From QQUD01 sp039029915 (lineage in GTDB: Bacteria; Chloroflexota; Anaerolineae; Promineifilales; Promineifilaceae): DNA of 7,944 bases. The DNA is taken from NCBI GenBank assembly GCA_039029915.1, contig JBCCFD010000385.1, positions 1 through 7,944 on the forward strand, written 5' to 3'. Positions 1-7,097 of this stretch are shown piece after piece (within the stretch, counting starts at the first letter, position 1; the number at the start of each line of letters is the position of its first letter). The translations under genes were made by a program, and so were the position numbers. The notes beneath the pieces were generated by a model. The model did no database searches and was not told where the DNA came from. It saw nothing but the letters and a program-made list of their open reading frames with translations.

Positions 1-1
1 A

Positions 2-1306
2 ACGGTAACGGCCGTGTTTATTATTGCTAAAAAATTGTGGAATGAAACAGTCGCCTTAGTGGCCGCTATCTTGCTCACTGGCTCCCATTTTCACATACAC
101 TACAGCCGTCTCGGCATGACTAATGTTTGGGATGCGCTTTTTGCGCTTTTGGCATTGGGCACAGTTGCTATCGCTTGGCAGGAGCCTTCGGATACCACAA
201 AAACGCGGCGGGTTTGGATTTTAGGTGGACTATTTATTGGGTTAAACGCTTATCTGTTCACAAGCTCTCGATTATTACCCATTATCCTGCTGCTCCTTCT
301 AGTTTTCGCTTTATTGATCAACCGAACCCAATTTCAAAGCCAGTTCCGAAATATTCTTGCGGCGGCGCTGCTGGCGCTGGTCGTAGCATTGCCCCAAATG
401 CTTTTTTACAATAGCAATGCTGGCATTGTGAGTGAGCGCGCCGTTCAGCTGGGCATTTTTTCTGACCAATCTGGCTGGCTTGCCGACCAAGCTATCCGGG
501 CAGGGCTATCAGAAACGGCCGTTTTGCGTCAGCAAATTTGGCAATCCATCACCGCATTTAATGGAGGCATCGATCGCAGCCCATCTTATCGCTCGCCAGA
601 ATCCCTGCTCAGCTTTGGGGCTGGTCTCTTTTTTAGCTTAGGGCTAATCATTGCCCTCTTTAAATTTGGAGAAAACAAATTTAGAACAGTAGTCCTTTGG
701 GTCGTTACCGTTATGCTGTTTGCCGGTGCATTTTTAATCGATTTGCCCAATAGCCACCGCTTGGTTATGGCCATTCCAGCTATCATGATCCTTGCCGCAG
801 TGGCCTTAGACACCTACACTCAATTTCTACTCAATGCCCTGCCCGACACTATGCAAGCAAACTTTAAAGTCTACCTTAAACCCATGCTGATCATTTTAGC
901 CGTGCTGTTTATTATGGGAGATCTCTTCTTTTATTACGGCCGTTTTCGCAACGATATTCAGCTGGGTGACAGAAACACCGAAATCGCGGATGTGATGGCC
1001 CACTACCTTGAAAATCAAGATGAACCCGCCACCGCCTACTTCCTTGGTGCCCCCAGCATGTTCTCAGATTTCCCAACCATTACCTTTATTGCTCAATCTT
1101 TCCGTCGTGGCATCAATCTTTACGACGTTAATATTGGGGAAACAGCCATTCCCGCCGCGACGACAGATCGGCTCTTATTTATCATTTTGCCGGAAAGAGC
1201 CACAGAACTCGACGGTTTTCAGGTACAATATCCTGGGGGAACGGTAAGTTCATTTTCAGGGGTTTATGGTGACCCACTATTTTTAGTGTATGAGGTTGAG
1301 CAATAA
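2..1306 (+). CDS. PMT/ArnT-like membrane glycosyltransferase, N-terminus cut off by window edge
   Basis: The reading frame is open from base 2, so the GTG at 14 is unlikely to be the true start and the real N-terminus lies outside the window. The visible 434 residues are mostly hydrophobic. About nine membrane segments can be seen, at roughly residues 8-28, 42-60, 70-90, 92-106, 117-135, 204-220, 228-246, 254-270 and 293-308, followed by a soluble tail of about 120 residues. The early stretch HFHIHYSR (about 29-36), followed by a WD pair and a second hydrophobic helix, is typical of GT-C fold transferases of the PMT/ArnT kind. These use polyprenyl-phosphate sugars on the outer face of the membrane. 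The catalytic acidic residues of the first external loop would be in the missing part, so donor and acceptor cannot be inferred. The TAA stop overlaps the ATG of the next gene by one base, which suggests co-transcription and translational coupling. Family assignment is fairly sure; the specific reaction is unknown. Confidence 0.75.
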   Translation, partial: TVTAVFIIAKKLWNETVALVAAILLTGSHFHIHYSRLGMTNVWDALFALLALGTVAIAWQEPSDTTKTRRVWILGGLFIGLNAYLFTSSRLLPIILLLLLVFALLINRTQFQSQFRNILAAALLALVVALPQMLFYNSNAGIVSERAVQLGIFSDQSGWLADQAIRAGLSETAVLRQQIWQSITAFNGGIDRSPSYRSPESLLSFGAGLFFSLGLIIALFKFGENKFRTVVLWVVTVMLFAGAFLIDLPNSHRLVMAIPAIMILAAVALDTYTQFLLNALPDTMQANFKVYLKPMLIILAVLFIMGDLFFYYGRFRNDIQLGDRNTEIADVMAHYLENQDEPATAYFLGAPSMFSDFPTITFIAQSFRRGINLYDVNIGETAIPAATTDRLLFIILPERATELDGFQVQYPGGTVSSFSGVYGDPLFLVYEVEQ

Positions 1307-2571
1307 TGACAGATGAGTTTGAAACTCAAGAATCCCCACCTTGGAGTGCCACAACAAAATTTATAGTGACTGTCGCGGCCATTATTTTACTTATTTATGT
1401 GGTCTACACCTTCCAATCACTCGTGGGGCAAATTGTGGGAGCCGCTATTTTGGCATACATTTTGAATCCTATTATTGTGTTTTTGGATTCAAGGACACCC
1501 CTACAGCGCGGCACAAGCATTATTATTGTGTATTTATTGCTCGCAGGAGGCGTGATAACGGCAGTTGTTGCCCTTAGTCTAGCCGCCATCAATCAAGTTA
1601 CCACCCTAATCGTCCAAGTTCCCGACTACATTAATGGCATCACCGCCCAAATCACAACTTTTCTCGAAGAAACACCCACCGTCACCCTATTTGATAGATT
1701 TACCATCAACTTATCTGCCATACTCGACCTACAGGTTATTACTGATCAGCTTTTAAGTTTAGTGAATCCGGTTGTCGGGCAAAGCACTCAAATTATTCAG
1801 TCTGCTGCTGGGGCAACGATCGCTTGGCTAACAGCCATTCTCTTTATCTTCGTGATTTCAATTTACATCGCAATTGAGATACCAGGTTTAGGCAATCGCG
1901 TCGCTCGTGTGGCTCACTTGCCTGGTTACCAAAAAGATGCTGAACGAATGATGCGAGAATTCGGCCGTATTTGGAGCGCTTATTTACGCGGTCAGGTCAT
2001 TCTGGGAATCGTTATCTTTCTAATCGTCTGGATTGGATTAGCAATGATGGGCGTACAAAACTCGTTTGCGTTGGGGATTCTCTCTGGCCTATTAGAGTTC
2101 ATACCCATTTTAGGACCCATTATTGGCGCGGGAGCGGCCGTTATTGTGGCTTTCTTCCAAGAACCGGGCTTAGGCATGAGTTCACCGTTTGCCTATGCGG
2201 GCATTGTTCTAGCCTTTATGATCATTGTCCAGCAGGTTGAAAATGCCGTTTTAGTTCCCAAAATTGTGGGAGAATCATTGGATCTGCACCCCATTATTGT
2301 CATGGTGGCCGTCTTTATGGGCTCAACAGTTGCAGGCATTTTAGGCGCAATTTTAGCCACTCCAATTACGGCCACAATCAAAATGCTAAGTATCTATGCG
2401 TGGCGAAAAATGTTCGATCAGAACCCGTTTCCTGAACCGGAAGAGGAGCCACCCCCTGAGGTAGGTATTCAAGATCGAGTCAACACCTTGAGAAATCGAA
2501 TTGCCTCACTCTCCACTCAACTCAATCGCGGTAAAAAAACAGCTCAATCAAAAGAACAAGACAAAGCCTAA
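1306..2571 (+). CDS. AI-2E / PerM family permease (UPF0118)
   Basis: This 421-residue polytopic membrane protein has the layout of the AI-2E transporter (PerM, formerly UPF0118) family. There is an N-terminal group of helices (about 17-35, 42-60, 71-95), a central amphipathic soluble region (about 96-168), then a C-terminal block of helices (about 170-192, 230-250, 255-283, 296-310, 327-360). Family signatures are visible: LEFIPILGPIIGA at 263-275 and QQVENAVLVPKIVG at 309-322, followed by a D-L-H-P turn. Members have been linked to autoinducer-2 export or Na+/H+ antiport, but most have no proven substrate. The tail is unusual in being acidic and proline-rich (PEPEEEPPPE, 376-385), followed by a charged, possibly helical end. 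The start ATG overlaps the stop of the upstream glycosyltransferase (TAATG), with GAGG at 1292-1295 as a likely ribosome binding site. The family call is firm; the transported substrate is not known. Confidence 0.9.
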   Translation: MTDEFETQESPPWSATTKFIVTVAAIILLIYVVYTFQSLVGQIVGAAILAYILNPIIVFLDSRTPLQRGTSIIIVYLLLAGGVITAVVALSLAAINQVTTLIVQVPDYINGITAQITTFLEETPTVTLFDRFTINLSAILDLQVITDQLLSLVNPVVGQSTQIIQSAAGATIAWLTAILFIFVISIYIAIEIPGLGNRVARVAHLPGYQKDAERMMREFGRIWSAYLRGQVILGIVIFLIVWIGLAMMGVQNSFALGILSGLLEFIPILGPIIGAGAAVIVAFFQEPGLGMSSPFAYAGIVLAFMIIVQQVENAVLVPKIVGESLDLHPIIVMVAVFMGSTVAGILGAILATPITATIKMLSIYAWRKMFDQNPFPEPEEEPPPEVGIQDRVNTLRNRIASLSTQLNRGKKTAQSKEQDKA

Positions 2572-2581
2572 TGTTCTTTTT
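2550..2581. terminator. Stem-loop terminator between convergent genes
   Basis: AAAAGAACA (2550-2558) and TGTTCTTTT (2572-2580) form a perfect 9-bp stem around a 13-base loop. The right arm ends in a T-run and the left arm begins with an A-run, so it could act on either strand. It spans the stop codon of the permease gene and lies about 20 bases from the stop of the convergent quinone oxidoreductase. The stem is AT-rich, so its strength as an intrinsic terminator is uncertain. Confidence 0.45.
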
Positions 2582-2602
2582 AGCATTTCAAGGTTTATTC
2601 TT

Positions 2603-3583
2603 CTAGTCAACTCGCAAAATCACTTTGCCAACATTCTTGTTTTCCCTGACATATTGATGCGCTTCTTGAGCGTTACGAATTGAAAATGTGGAATCAACAA
2701 TTGGTTTGAGTGTGCCTTCTTTCAGCAGGGGCCAAAACCCAGATTCAAACTTTTTCGTGATAGAAATCTTTTCCGCTGGCGGGCGCGAACGGAGGGTTGA
2801 ACCAACTATCTTCAAGCGATTTATCAACAGCAGTGCCATATTGATTTCTCCATTGACACCGCCCAGCAAACCAATATTCACCAATCGACCAAAGCGACTA
2901 AGGGCTTTTATATTGCGCTCGAGATAAGACCCACCGACTGGATCAAGGATGACATCAACACCTATCCCATCGGTTGCGCCTTTTACAAGCGTTAAAAAGT
3001 CATCCGTTTTGTAATTGATAGCAAGTTCTGCTCCCAGTTCACGGCACCGCGCTAGCTTAGTTTCTGAGCCAGCAGTAATAAATGGCACTGCATCAACGGC
3101 TCGGGCGAGCTGAATGGCAGCAGTACCCACACCACTAGCCCCAGCGTGAATGAGGGCAATCTCTCCCGCTTGCAGATCTGCCTCCAAAAAAAGATTAACA
3201 TAGGCTGTCAGCCACACCTCAGGAACGGCCGTTCCCATTTCAAACGTCCATACGTCAGGCAATTTCATCAACATTTCGGCAGGCACGGCTACCTGTTCAG
3301 CATATCCACCACCGGGTAGCAGAGCACACACTCGATCGCCAATTTCCCAACCTTCAACTTCATCCCCAAGCGCCCAAATTTCACCAGCCATTTCGAGACC
3401 TAAAATTGGGCTAGCCCCCGGTGGAGGTGGATAGTTTCCAGACGCTTGCATGAGATCTGCCCGATTAACGGCCGTTGCTCGTACCTTAACAAGCACCTCA
3501 TCGGGCCCAAACGTTACGTCTTCGACATCTTGCCAGCTTAATGTTGGCACTTCAGACTCATTCTTAACCACAATACCTTTCAT
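2603..3583 (-). CDS. NAD(P)H:quinone oxidoreductase, PIG3 (TP53I3-like) subfamily of zinc-free MDR
   Basis: This 326-residue cytosolic oxidoreductase is of the medium-chain dehydrogenase/reductase superfamily. The N-terminal catalytic domain carries NRADLMQ (40-46) and YPPPPGAS (51-58), both hallmarks of the PIG3 quinone reductase branch. The Rossmann domain has the glycine-rich nucleotide-binding loop AGASGVG (147-153), followed by DPVGG (214-218). The C-terminus shows the RSR (265-267) and VGKVIL (318-323) motifs usual in this branch. The cysteine ligands for catalytic and structural zinc are absent, as expected. Relatives reduce quinones with NADPH by one-electron transfer. The length matches the family, so the gene appears complete. 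AGGA at 3591-3594 (complement of TCCT) lies seven bases before the ATG and supports this start. It is transcribed away from the phosphoribosyltransferase operon and towards the permease gene. The subfamily is well supported; the physiological substrate is not known. Confidence 0.9.
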   Translation of the reverse strand: MKGIVVKNESEVPTLSWQDVEDVTFGPDEVLVKVRATAVNRADLMQASGNYPPPPGASPILGLEMAGEIWALGDEVEGWEIGDRVCALLPGGGYAEQVAVPAEMLMKLPDVWTFEMGTAVPEVWLTAYVNLFLEADLQAGEIALIHAGASGVGTAAIQLARAVDAVPFITAGSETKLARCRELGAELAINYKTDDFLTLVKGATDGIGVDVILDPVGGSYLERNIKALSRFGRLVNIGLLGGVNGEINMALLLINRLKIVGSTLRSRPPAEKISITKKFESGFWPLLKEGTLKPIVDSTFSIRNAQEAHQYVRENKNVGKVILRVD

Positions 3584-3702
3584 ATTGAAATCCTAATGTT
3601 TCACTCCAGATGTCCAAACAAGGTTTGGTTGAGCGGAATACACACCAGTTTTCGGATTGTTTACATCATAATCGGCTACGCACTTCCGGAAAACTGCACT
3701 AT

Positions 3703-3731
3703 TTTGGAGAAAAATCATAACAAATTATAAT
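3703..3731 (+). promoter_or_regulatory. Sigma-70-like promoter of the phosphoribosyltransferase operon
   Basis: A perfect TATAAT -10 hexamer lies at 3726-3731 in an AT-rich stretch. A weak -35 (TTTGGA, 3703-3708) is 17 bases upstream. Transcription would start near 3738, giving a leader of about 27 bases that contains AGGA (3755-3758), six bases before the ATG at 3765. The -35 matches the consensus at only three positions. I found no convincing promoter for the divergent minus-strand gene in the remainder of the 3584-3764 gap. Confidence 0.5.
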
Positions 3732-3764
3732 TCAAACTTATCAAAATAATCCACAGGACGTATT

Positions 3765-4313
3765 ATGACAAAACGAGAAACTTATACCGTCGAGGTAGCA
3801 GGGCTGAAAAGAGATTTTCCGCTGTTTGAAGTTGCGCCCGGTGTGCGTATCGCAATTTTCAACATGCTGGGTGACACCTATGTTGTCAAAGCCGCCGCTG
3901 CTTCATTAGCTGAACGCTTAAAAGACACGTCTGCTGATGTGCTTGTCACGGCCGAGGCTAAAAGCATTCCTTTAATTTACGAAATGAGCGCCTTAATGGG
4001 TTTACCCTATGTCGTTCTCCGTAAAACGTACAAGAGCTACATGGGCGAAGCCATTCGCGCGGAGACTGTCTCCATTACAACTGGAAAACCCCAAACGCTT
4101 TTCCTTGATGAAAAAGACCAACGTCTCATTGAAAACAAGAATGTGATTCTTCTAGATGACGTGATCAGCACGGGCAGCACCTTAAAAGGGATGGAAAACG
4201 TTATTCAGACTGCCAACGGAAACATCGTTTCTATTGCCGCCGTTTTTACTGAAGGTGATTCAGATTGGTCACACGTTGTGGCTTTGGGGAATTTGCCTGT
4301 TTTTATATCATAA
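3765..4313 (+). CDS. Purine phosphoribosyltransferase-like protein (apt-like, type I PRTase)
   Basis: This 182-residue cytosolic protein has the type I phosphoribosyltransferase fold. The PRPP-binding signature is clear at about 127-139: hydrophobic strand, two aspartates (D131, D132), then ISTGST, which holds the ribose 5-phosphate. The segment AEAKSIPL (63-70) corresponds to the pyrophosphate-binding loop, and RKTYKSYMG (86-94) to the flexible loop region of adenine/xanthine PRTase-like proteins. Such enzymes join a free base to PRPP, releasing PPi, in purine salvage. The ISTGST version differs from the DDLLATGGT of classical adenine phosphoribosyltransferase, so base specificity (adenine, xanthine or other) is left open. 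AGGA at 3755-3758 supports the start. Only 36 bases separate it from the following quinone oxidoreductase on the same strand, with no terminator between, so the two are probably one operon. Confidence 0.85.
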   Translation: MTKRETYTVEVAGLKRDFPLFEVAPGVRIAIFNMLGDTYVVKAAAASLAERLKDTSADVLVTAEAKSIPLIYEMSALMGLPYVVLRKTYKSYMGEAIRAETVSITTGKPQTLFLDEKDQRLIENKNVILLDDVISTGSTLKGMENVIQTANGNIVSIAAVFTEGDSDWSHVVALGNLPVFIS

Positions 4314-4349
4314 GTCGAGAATAAGATTCGTCATAAAGAGAGTTAATCT

Positions 4350-5324
4350 ATGAAAGCAATGATTTGCAACGCCTTTGGCCCACCATCAAACCTTGAATAC
4401 GTCGATGTGCCAGACCCAGTTCCCAACGAAAAACAGATACTGATCAATGTTAAAGCTTGCAGCATGAATTTTCCGGATACGCTGATCATCCAAGGGCTTT
4501 ATCAATATAAACCTGATTTCCCCTTCTCACCCGGCAGCGATGTGGCCGGAATCGTAGAAGCTGTGGGCGAAAAGGTAAAGGGGTTTAAACCAGGCGACGA
4601 GGTTGTCGCGATGACCGGATGGGGTGGCTTTGCTGAAAAGATTGTTGTCAATGCAGGCGTCTGCTTCCCAAAACCGCCCGGTATGGATATGGTACACGCT
4701 GCCTCTTTTTTGATGGCTTATGGCACCTCGCACTATGCGTTAAAAGACCGAGGTCAGCTCAAGGAAGGGGAAACATTACTTGTACTTGGTGCTTCAGGCG
4801 GTGTTGGATTAACGGCCGTTGAGCTAGGCAAACTGATGGGTGCCAGAGTCATCGCTGCTGCCTCATCAGCAGAAAAACTGGCCCTGTGCGAACAGTACGG
4901 TGCAGACGAAACAATCAACTACAATGAAGAAAATCTCAAAGAGCGCATCAAAGAGCTAACTCAAGGCAAAGGAGCGGATGTTATTTATGATCCAGTTGGC
5001 GGTGCATATGCAGAACCAGCCCTACGCGGTATCGCTTGGGAAGGGTGTTATCTAGTCATTGGGTTCGCCGCTGGTGAAATTCCAAAGATTCCACTAAATC
5101 TCGCCCTGCTCAAAGGGTGTCAAATTGTGGGTGTTTTTTGGGGCTCTTTTGCCCAGCGTTTTCCAGCCATCAATATGAAAAACACCCTAGAGCTAATCCA
5201 ATGGTTTAGTGAAGGCAAAATCAATCCGCATATTCACAAAACATACCCGCTAGCTGACGCACGCACTGCGCTAGAAGATATGATGAATCGAAAGATTAAG
5301 GGGAAAGCCGTTATTGTGGTCTAA
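4350..5324 (+). CDS. NADPH:quinone oxidoreductase (QOR1-type zinc-free MDR)
   Basis: This is a second, distinct 324-residue medium-chain dehydrogenase/reductase. MNFPDTL (39-45) and PFSPGSDVAG (58-67) in the catalytic domain are typical of the QOR1-like branch. GASGGVG (147-153) is the Rossmann loop, followed by AASSAEKL (170-177), where the 2'-phosphate of NADPH is normally contacted, then DPVGG (214-218) and GVFWG (261-265). It has no zinc-ligand pattern. The predicted role is NADPH-dependent reduction of quinones or related enones in the cytosol. A purine-rich AAAGAGAG (4335-4342) about seven bases before the ATG is the likely ribosome binding site. The gene follows the phosphoribosyltransferase gene by 36 bases and probably shares its promoter. 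It is not a recent duplicate of the enzyme at 2603-3583: motifs and C-termini differ. The fold and general reaction are firm; the substrate is unknown. Confidence 0.9.
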   Translation: MKAMICNAFGPPSNLEYVDVPDPVPNEKQILINVKACSMNFPDTLIIQGLYQYKPDFPFSPGSDVAGIVEAVGEKVKGFKPGDEVVAMTGWGGFAEKIVVNAGVCFPKPPGMDMVHAASFLMAYGTSHYALKDRGQLKEGETLLVLGASGGVGLTAVELGKLMGARVIAAASSAEKLALCEQYGADETINYNEENLKERIKELTQGKGADVIYDPVGGAYAEPALRGIAWEGCYLVIGFAAGEIPKIPLNLALLKGCQIVGVFWGSFAQRFPAINMKNTLELIQWFSEGKINPHIHKTYPLADARTALEDMMNRKIKGKAVIVV

Positions 5325-5336
5325 CTTCAAAAGTTA
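5322..5336 (+). other. Short hairpin at the stop codon of the quinone oxidoreductase gene
   Basis: TAACTT (5322-5327) and AAGTTA (5331-5336) form a perfect 6-bp stem with a CAA loop, and the stop codon TAA is part of the left arm. No T-run follows, so this is at best a weak or Rho-assisted end of transcript, or an RNA 3'-end protection element. Confidence 0.35.
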
Positions 5337-5343
5337 ATTGGCT

Positions 5344-5464
5344 TTAAGTGAAACGAAGTGCCTGCTTTGAATAAAACAAAGGCGACAAACTTTGCTTCCT
5401 CGAGGTCCCGAAGCTTTTATATAATTTGATTTTCAATTAAGAAACTCTTGAACACTTAAACTGA
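5344..5464 (+). repeat. 121-bp dispersed structured repeat, copy A
   Basis: By eye this segment is about three quarters identical to 7638-7758, in the same orientation and of the same length. The best shared blocks are TTAAGTGAAACGA at the start, CCTGYTTTGAATAAAA, CTCGAGG, and CCGAAGCTTTTAT. Its ends are inverted repeats: TTTAAGTG at 5343-5350 and CACTTAAA at 5453-5460. Inside these, TTGAA (5367-5371) faces TTCAA (5432-5436), and GCTTC (5394-5398) faces GAAGC (5410-5414) around the palindrome CCTCGAGG (5398-5405). The inner hairpin is followed by TTTTAT, like a weak terminator. It has no coding potential. It could be a small structured RNA or a relic of a MITE-like element; the sequence does not decide. 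Confidence 0.65.
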
Positions 5465-5470
5465 GAGGGC

Positions 5471-5568
5471 ATTCAACAGAAAGCGGAGGCTGAGCCTGTC
5501 GAAGTCGAAGCGGTGCAATTCACCACGGCTTCAAAAGGCTTAGCCTCCGCTTATACTCAATTTAACAG
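5471..5568. repeat. 72-bp imperfect palindrome with near-identical 9-bp flanks (MITE/REP-like)
   Basis: AAGCGGAGGC (5481-5490) and GCCTCCGCTT (5543-5552) are perfect 10-bp arms. The stem continues inward through TGAGCC/GGCTTA (5491-5496 with 5537-5542, one G-T pair) to 16 bp. After an internal loop a second stem follows: GAAGC (5507-5511) with GCTTC (5528-5532), and GGTG with CACC, around loop CAATT (5516-5520). The element is flanked by ATTCAACAG (5471-5479) and ATTTAACAG (5560-5568), eight of nine bases alike, which could be an aged target-site duplication. The inner GAGCCTGTCGAAG-type sequence resembles intergenic repeats seen in many bacterial genomes. It may also help end transcription of the + strand operon. 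Confidence 0.6.
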
Positions 5569-5592
5569 TAGCTACCCAACACAAATGAAAAG

Positions 5593-5673
5593 TTCATAGA
5601 TTCCCATCCACAGATTTCTAGGAAAAAACCAATTCAGCGATCTTTAATCTATGAAATCGGTGAAATCTGTGGA
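5593..5673. repeat. Two interleaved inverted repeats (A-B-A'-B' order)
   Basis: TTCATAGATT (5593-5602) pairs perfectly with AATCTATGAA (5646-5655), and TCCACAGATTTC (5607-5618) pairs perfectly with GAAATCTGTGGA (5662-5673). The arms interleave rather than nest, a pseudoknot-compatible order. Arms A' and B' resemble one another (AATCTATGAA, AATCTGTGGA), so a nested hairpin with mismatches is an alternative. The element lies 42 bases beyond the stop of the minus-strand pyrophosphatase and could act in its transcription termination, or be a REP-type intergenic repeat. Confidence 0.6.
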
Positions 5674-5715
5674 AAACTAATCATTTATCGGGTGACAAAA
5701 TATATAGACTGTCAT

Positions 5716-7086
5716 CTATCCTTCTAAAGCACCAAGAAGGGTTGGCAGTAACTGCAGTTTACGTGAAACAACTCCTTCTGCATTTAAAGTGCCATCTTTA
5801 CGGCGAGGATATGGCAAATCAGAAAGTTGAGGGACATCATTGGTCAGTAGCAAATAGCTAGAGCTACGCACCACATCTGTGATCATCAAGACAACAAAGT
5901 CCAACCCTTTACTATCACGCAGGCTGTAAAGTGCTTCTTTGAGAGCCGACAGATGCTCTTTGACCTGACTTCGGTTAACGACTTCAGCTTGAGCTACACC
6001 AAAGTTCATTCCACCTGCTTCATACAGTTTAAAATCAGTTGAAACAATTTCTTCGGGTGTGCGAGAGGCTAAACTAGCACCAGCTTCCAGCACTTGTTCC
6101 CCATAGCTTTGTAATGTTTCACCTTCAAGCGGAGAGCCTGCCGCAAAGGCCCAGCGGCCAAGCTTTTCAGCAGCAACATGGTCACGTGGGGTTGTGGTTG
6201 GTGAAGTTAAAAGCAGTGTGTCTGAAATTAAACCAGCCAAAAGCAAACCAGCCAGCTGCGGTGGTGCGCTCATCCCCATTTCGCTAATGTTTTCAAAAAC
6301 CAGAGTACTCGTGCTGCCCACAACATCAACCGTAAATCGAATGGGTGTGCGAGTGGTCGAATTTCCTAAGCGATGGTGATCCAAAATCTCAATAAGATCA
6401 GCCTCGTCTAAGGCTCCAAGCGCTTGGGCTGGCTCGTTGTGGTCAACTAAAATGACTTTAATACGAGGAGGATTTAGCGCATCGCGCTGACGACAAACGC
6501 CTGCATAACGGCCGTTATCATCCACAATCAAAAACTCATTCCGCTCCTCGTGCAAAATCTTAGGAATGGCATCACGAACGCGCATGCCTACTTTAAATTT
6601 GGGGACATTGGTATCAGCCGCATCGGCGCATTGACGATCCATCACATCAGCCATTGTTACTTTCTGCAAATCTGCTTTGGCGCTTACCCCTTCGCGGAGT
6701 AGGCCAAACAGGCTCATTCCCGTAATCAAGCCATAGGGACGCCCGTCTTCTTTTAGAACTGGCACAATACCACCCGTGCGATTAGCAATGGCCCACGCTT
6801 CGGTTAACGGCCGTTCAGGCGTAATGCTATCCAAACGCTGACAAATCGAATCGAATCGGGGGGAAGCATCGGGTAACAAAGTTGGCGCCTCAACCTGGAG
6901 CTTGTTTAGCACCCACGTTGTTTGTGGGTTTAACTGGCCAGCACGGGCCGCCAAAACTGGCTCCCCTGTTTTTTCTTGTAAAAACCAAGCATATCCCATT
7001 GCTGCCGCAATTGAATCGGTATCTGGATTGATATGCCCTATAACATAAGTTGCACTAGATTTTTTATTAATCATAACATTCAGCAT
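5716..7086 (-). CDS. ppaC: Manganese-dependent (family II) inorganic pyrophosphatase with inserted CBS pair
   Basis: This 456-residue cytosolic enzyme hydrolyses PPi to two phosphates. It belongs to the DHH phosphoesterase superfamily. Metal-binding motifs are all present: GHINPDTDS (17-25; H18, D22, D24), VDHNE (214-218; D215), DHH (236-238) and ISDT (287-290; D289). The C-terminal substrate-binding SRK lies at 441-443. About 140 residues between the first and second motifs (roughly 70-210) form two CBS domains (about 75-135 and 145-207), which in known CBS-pyrophosphatases bind adenine nucleotides and tune activity. No DRTGG domain is seen, and the length fits the CBS-only type. Two starts are possible, ATG at 7086 or an in-frame ATG at 7074 (residue 5). 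Neither has a clear Shine-Dalgarno sequence, and both leave the first motif intact. The gene stands alone on the minus strand, flanked by copies of a 121-bp repeat. Confidence 0.95.
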   Translation of the reverse strand: MLNVMINKKSSATYVIGHINPDTDSIAAAMGYAWFLQEKTGEPVLAARAGQLNPQTTWVLNKLQVEAPTLLPDASPRFDSICQRLDSITPERPLTEAWAIANRTGGIVPVLKEDGRPYGLITGMSLFGLLREGVSAKADLQKVTMADVMDRQCADAADTNVPKFKVGMRVRDAIPKILHEERNEFLIVDDNGRYAGVCRQRDALNPPRIKVILVDHNEPAQALGALDEADLIEILDHHRLGNSTTRTPIRFTVDVVGSTSTLVFENISEMGMSAPPQLAGLLLAGLISDTLLLTSPTTTPRDHVAAEKLGRWAFAAGSPLEGETLQSYGEQVLEAGASLASRTPEEIVSTDFKLYEAGGMNFGVAQAEVVNRSQVKEHLSALKEALYSLRDSKGLDFVVLMITDVVRSSSYLLLTNDVPQLSDLPYPRRKDGTLNAEGVVSRKLQLLPTLLGALEG

Positions 7087-7097
7087 AAATCAACAGC

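Larger units (their letters stand above)
7..6815. repeat. Highly iterated palindrome AACGGCCGTT (HIP-like), scattered in genes
   Basis: Perfect copies lie at 514-523, 3224-3233, 3467-3476, 4811-4820, 6507-6516 and 6806-6815; a one-mismatch copy lies at 7-16. The core CGGCCG also occurs at 937, 1962, 2135 and 3949, eleven cores in total. All are within coding sequence of both strands. The full word encodes Thr-Ala-Val in several genes, but Asn-Gly-Arg and Arg-Pro-Leu in the pyrophosphatase, so the constraint is on DNA, not protein. It is analogous to the HIP1 octamer of cyanobacteria, with a different sequence. Confidence 0.75.

Noticed and set aside
14..16. GTG at 14 as the start codon of the first gene
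   Set aside because: The frame continues upstream to the window edge, and the protein lacks the N-terminal part expected for its family, so the gene is truncated by the window.
586..813. Long overlapping frames opposite the glycosyltransferase, permease and quinone oxidoreductase genes
   Set aside because: They are antisense or out-of-frame shadows of well-supported genes, with low-complexity composition and no family features.
5471..5566. Two RYYYAAC-like 7-mers (ATTCAAC, ATTTAAC), which could suggest an integron attC site
   Set aside because: Both are in the same orientation, the partner GTTRRRY is absent at the required place, and no cassette array or integrase is present. A target-site duplication explains them better.
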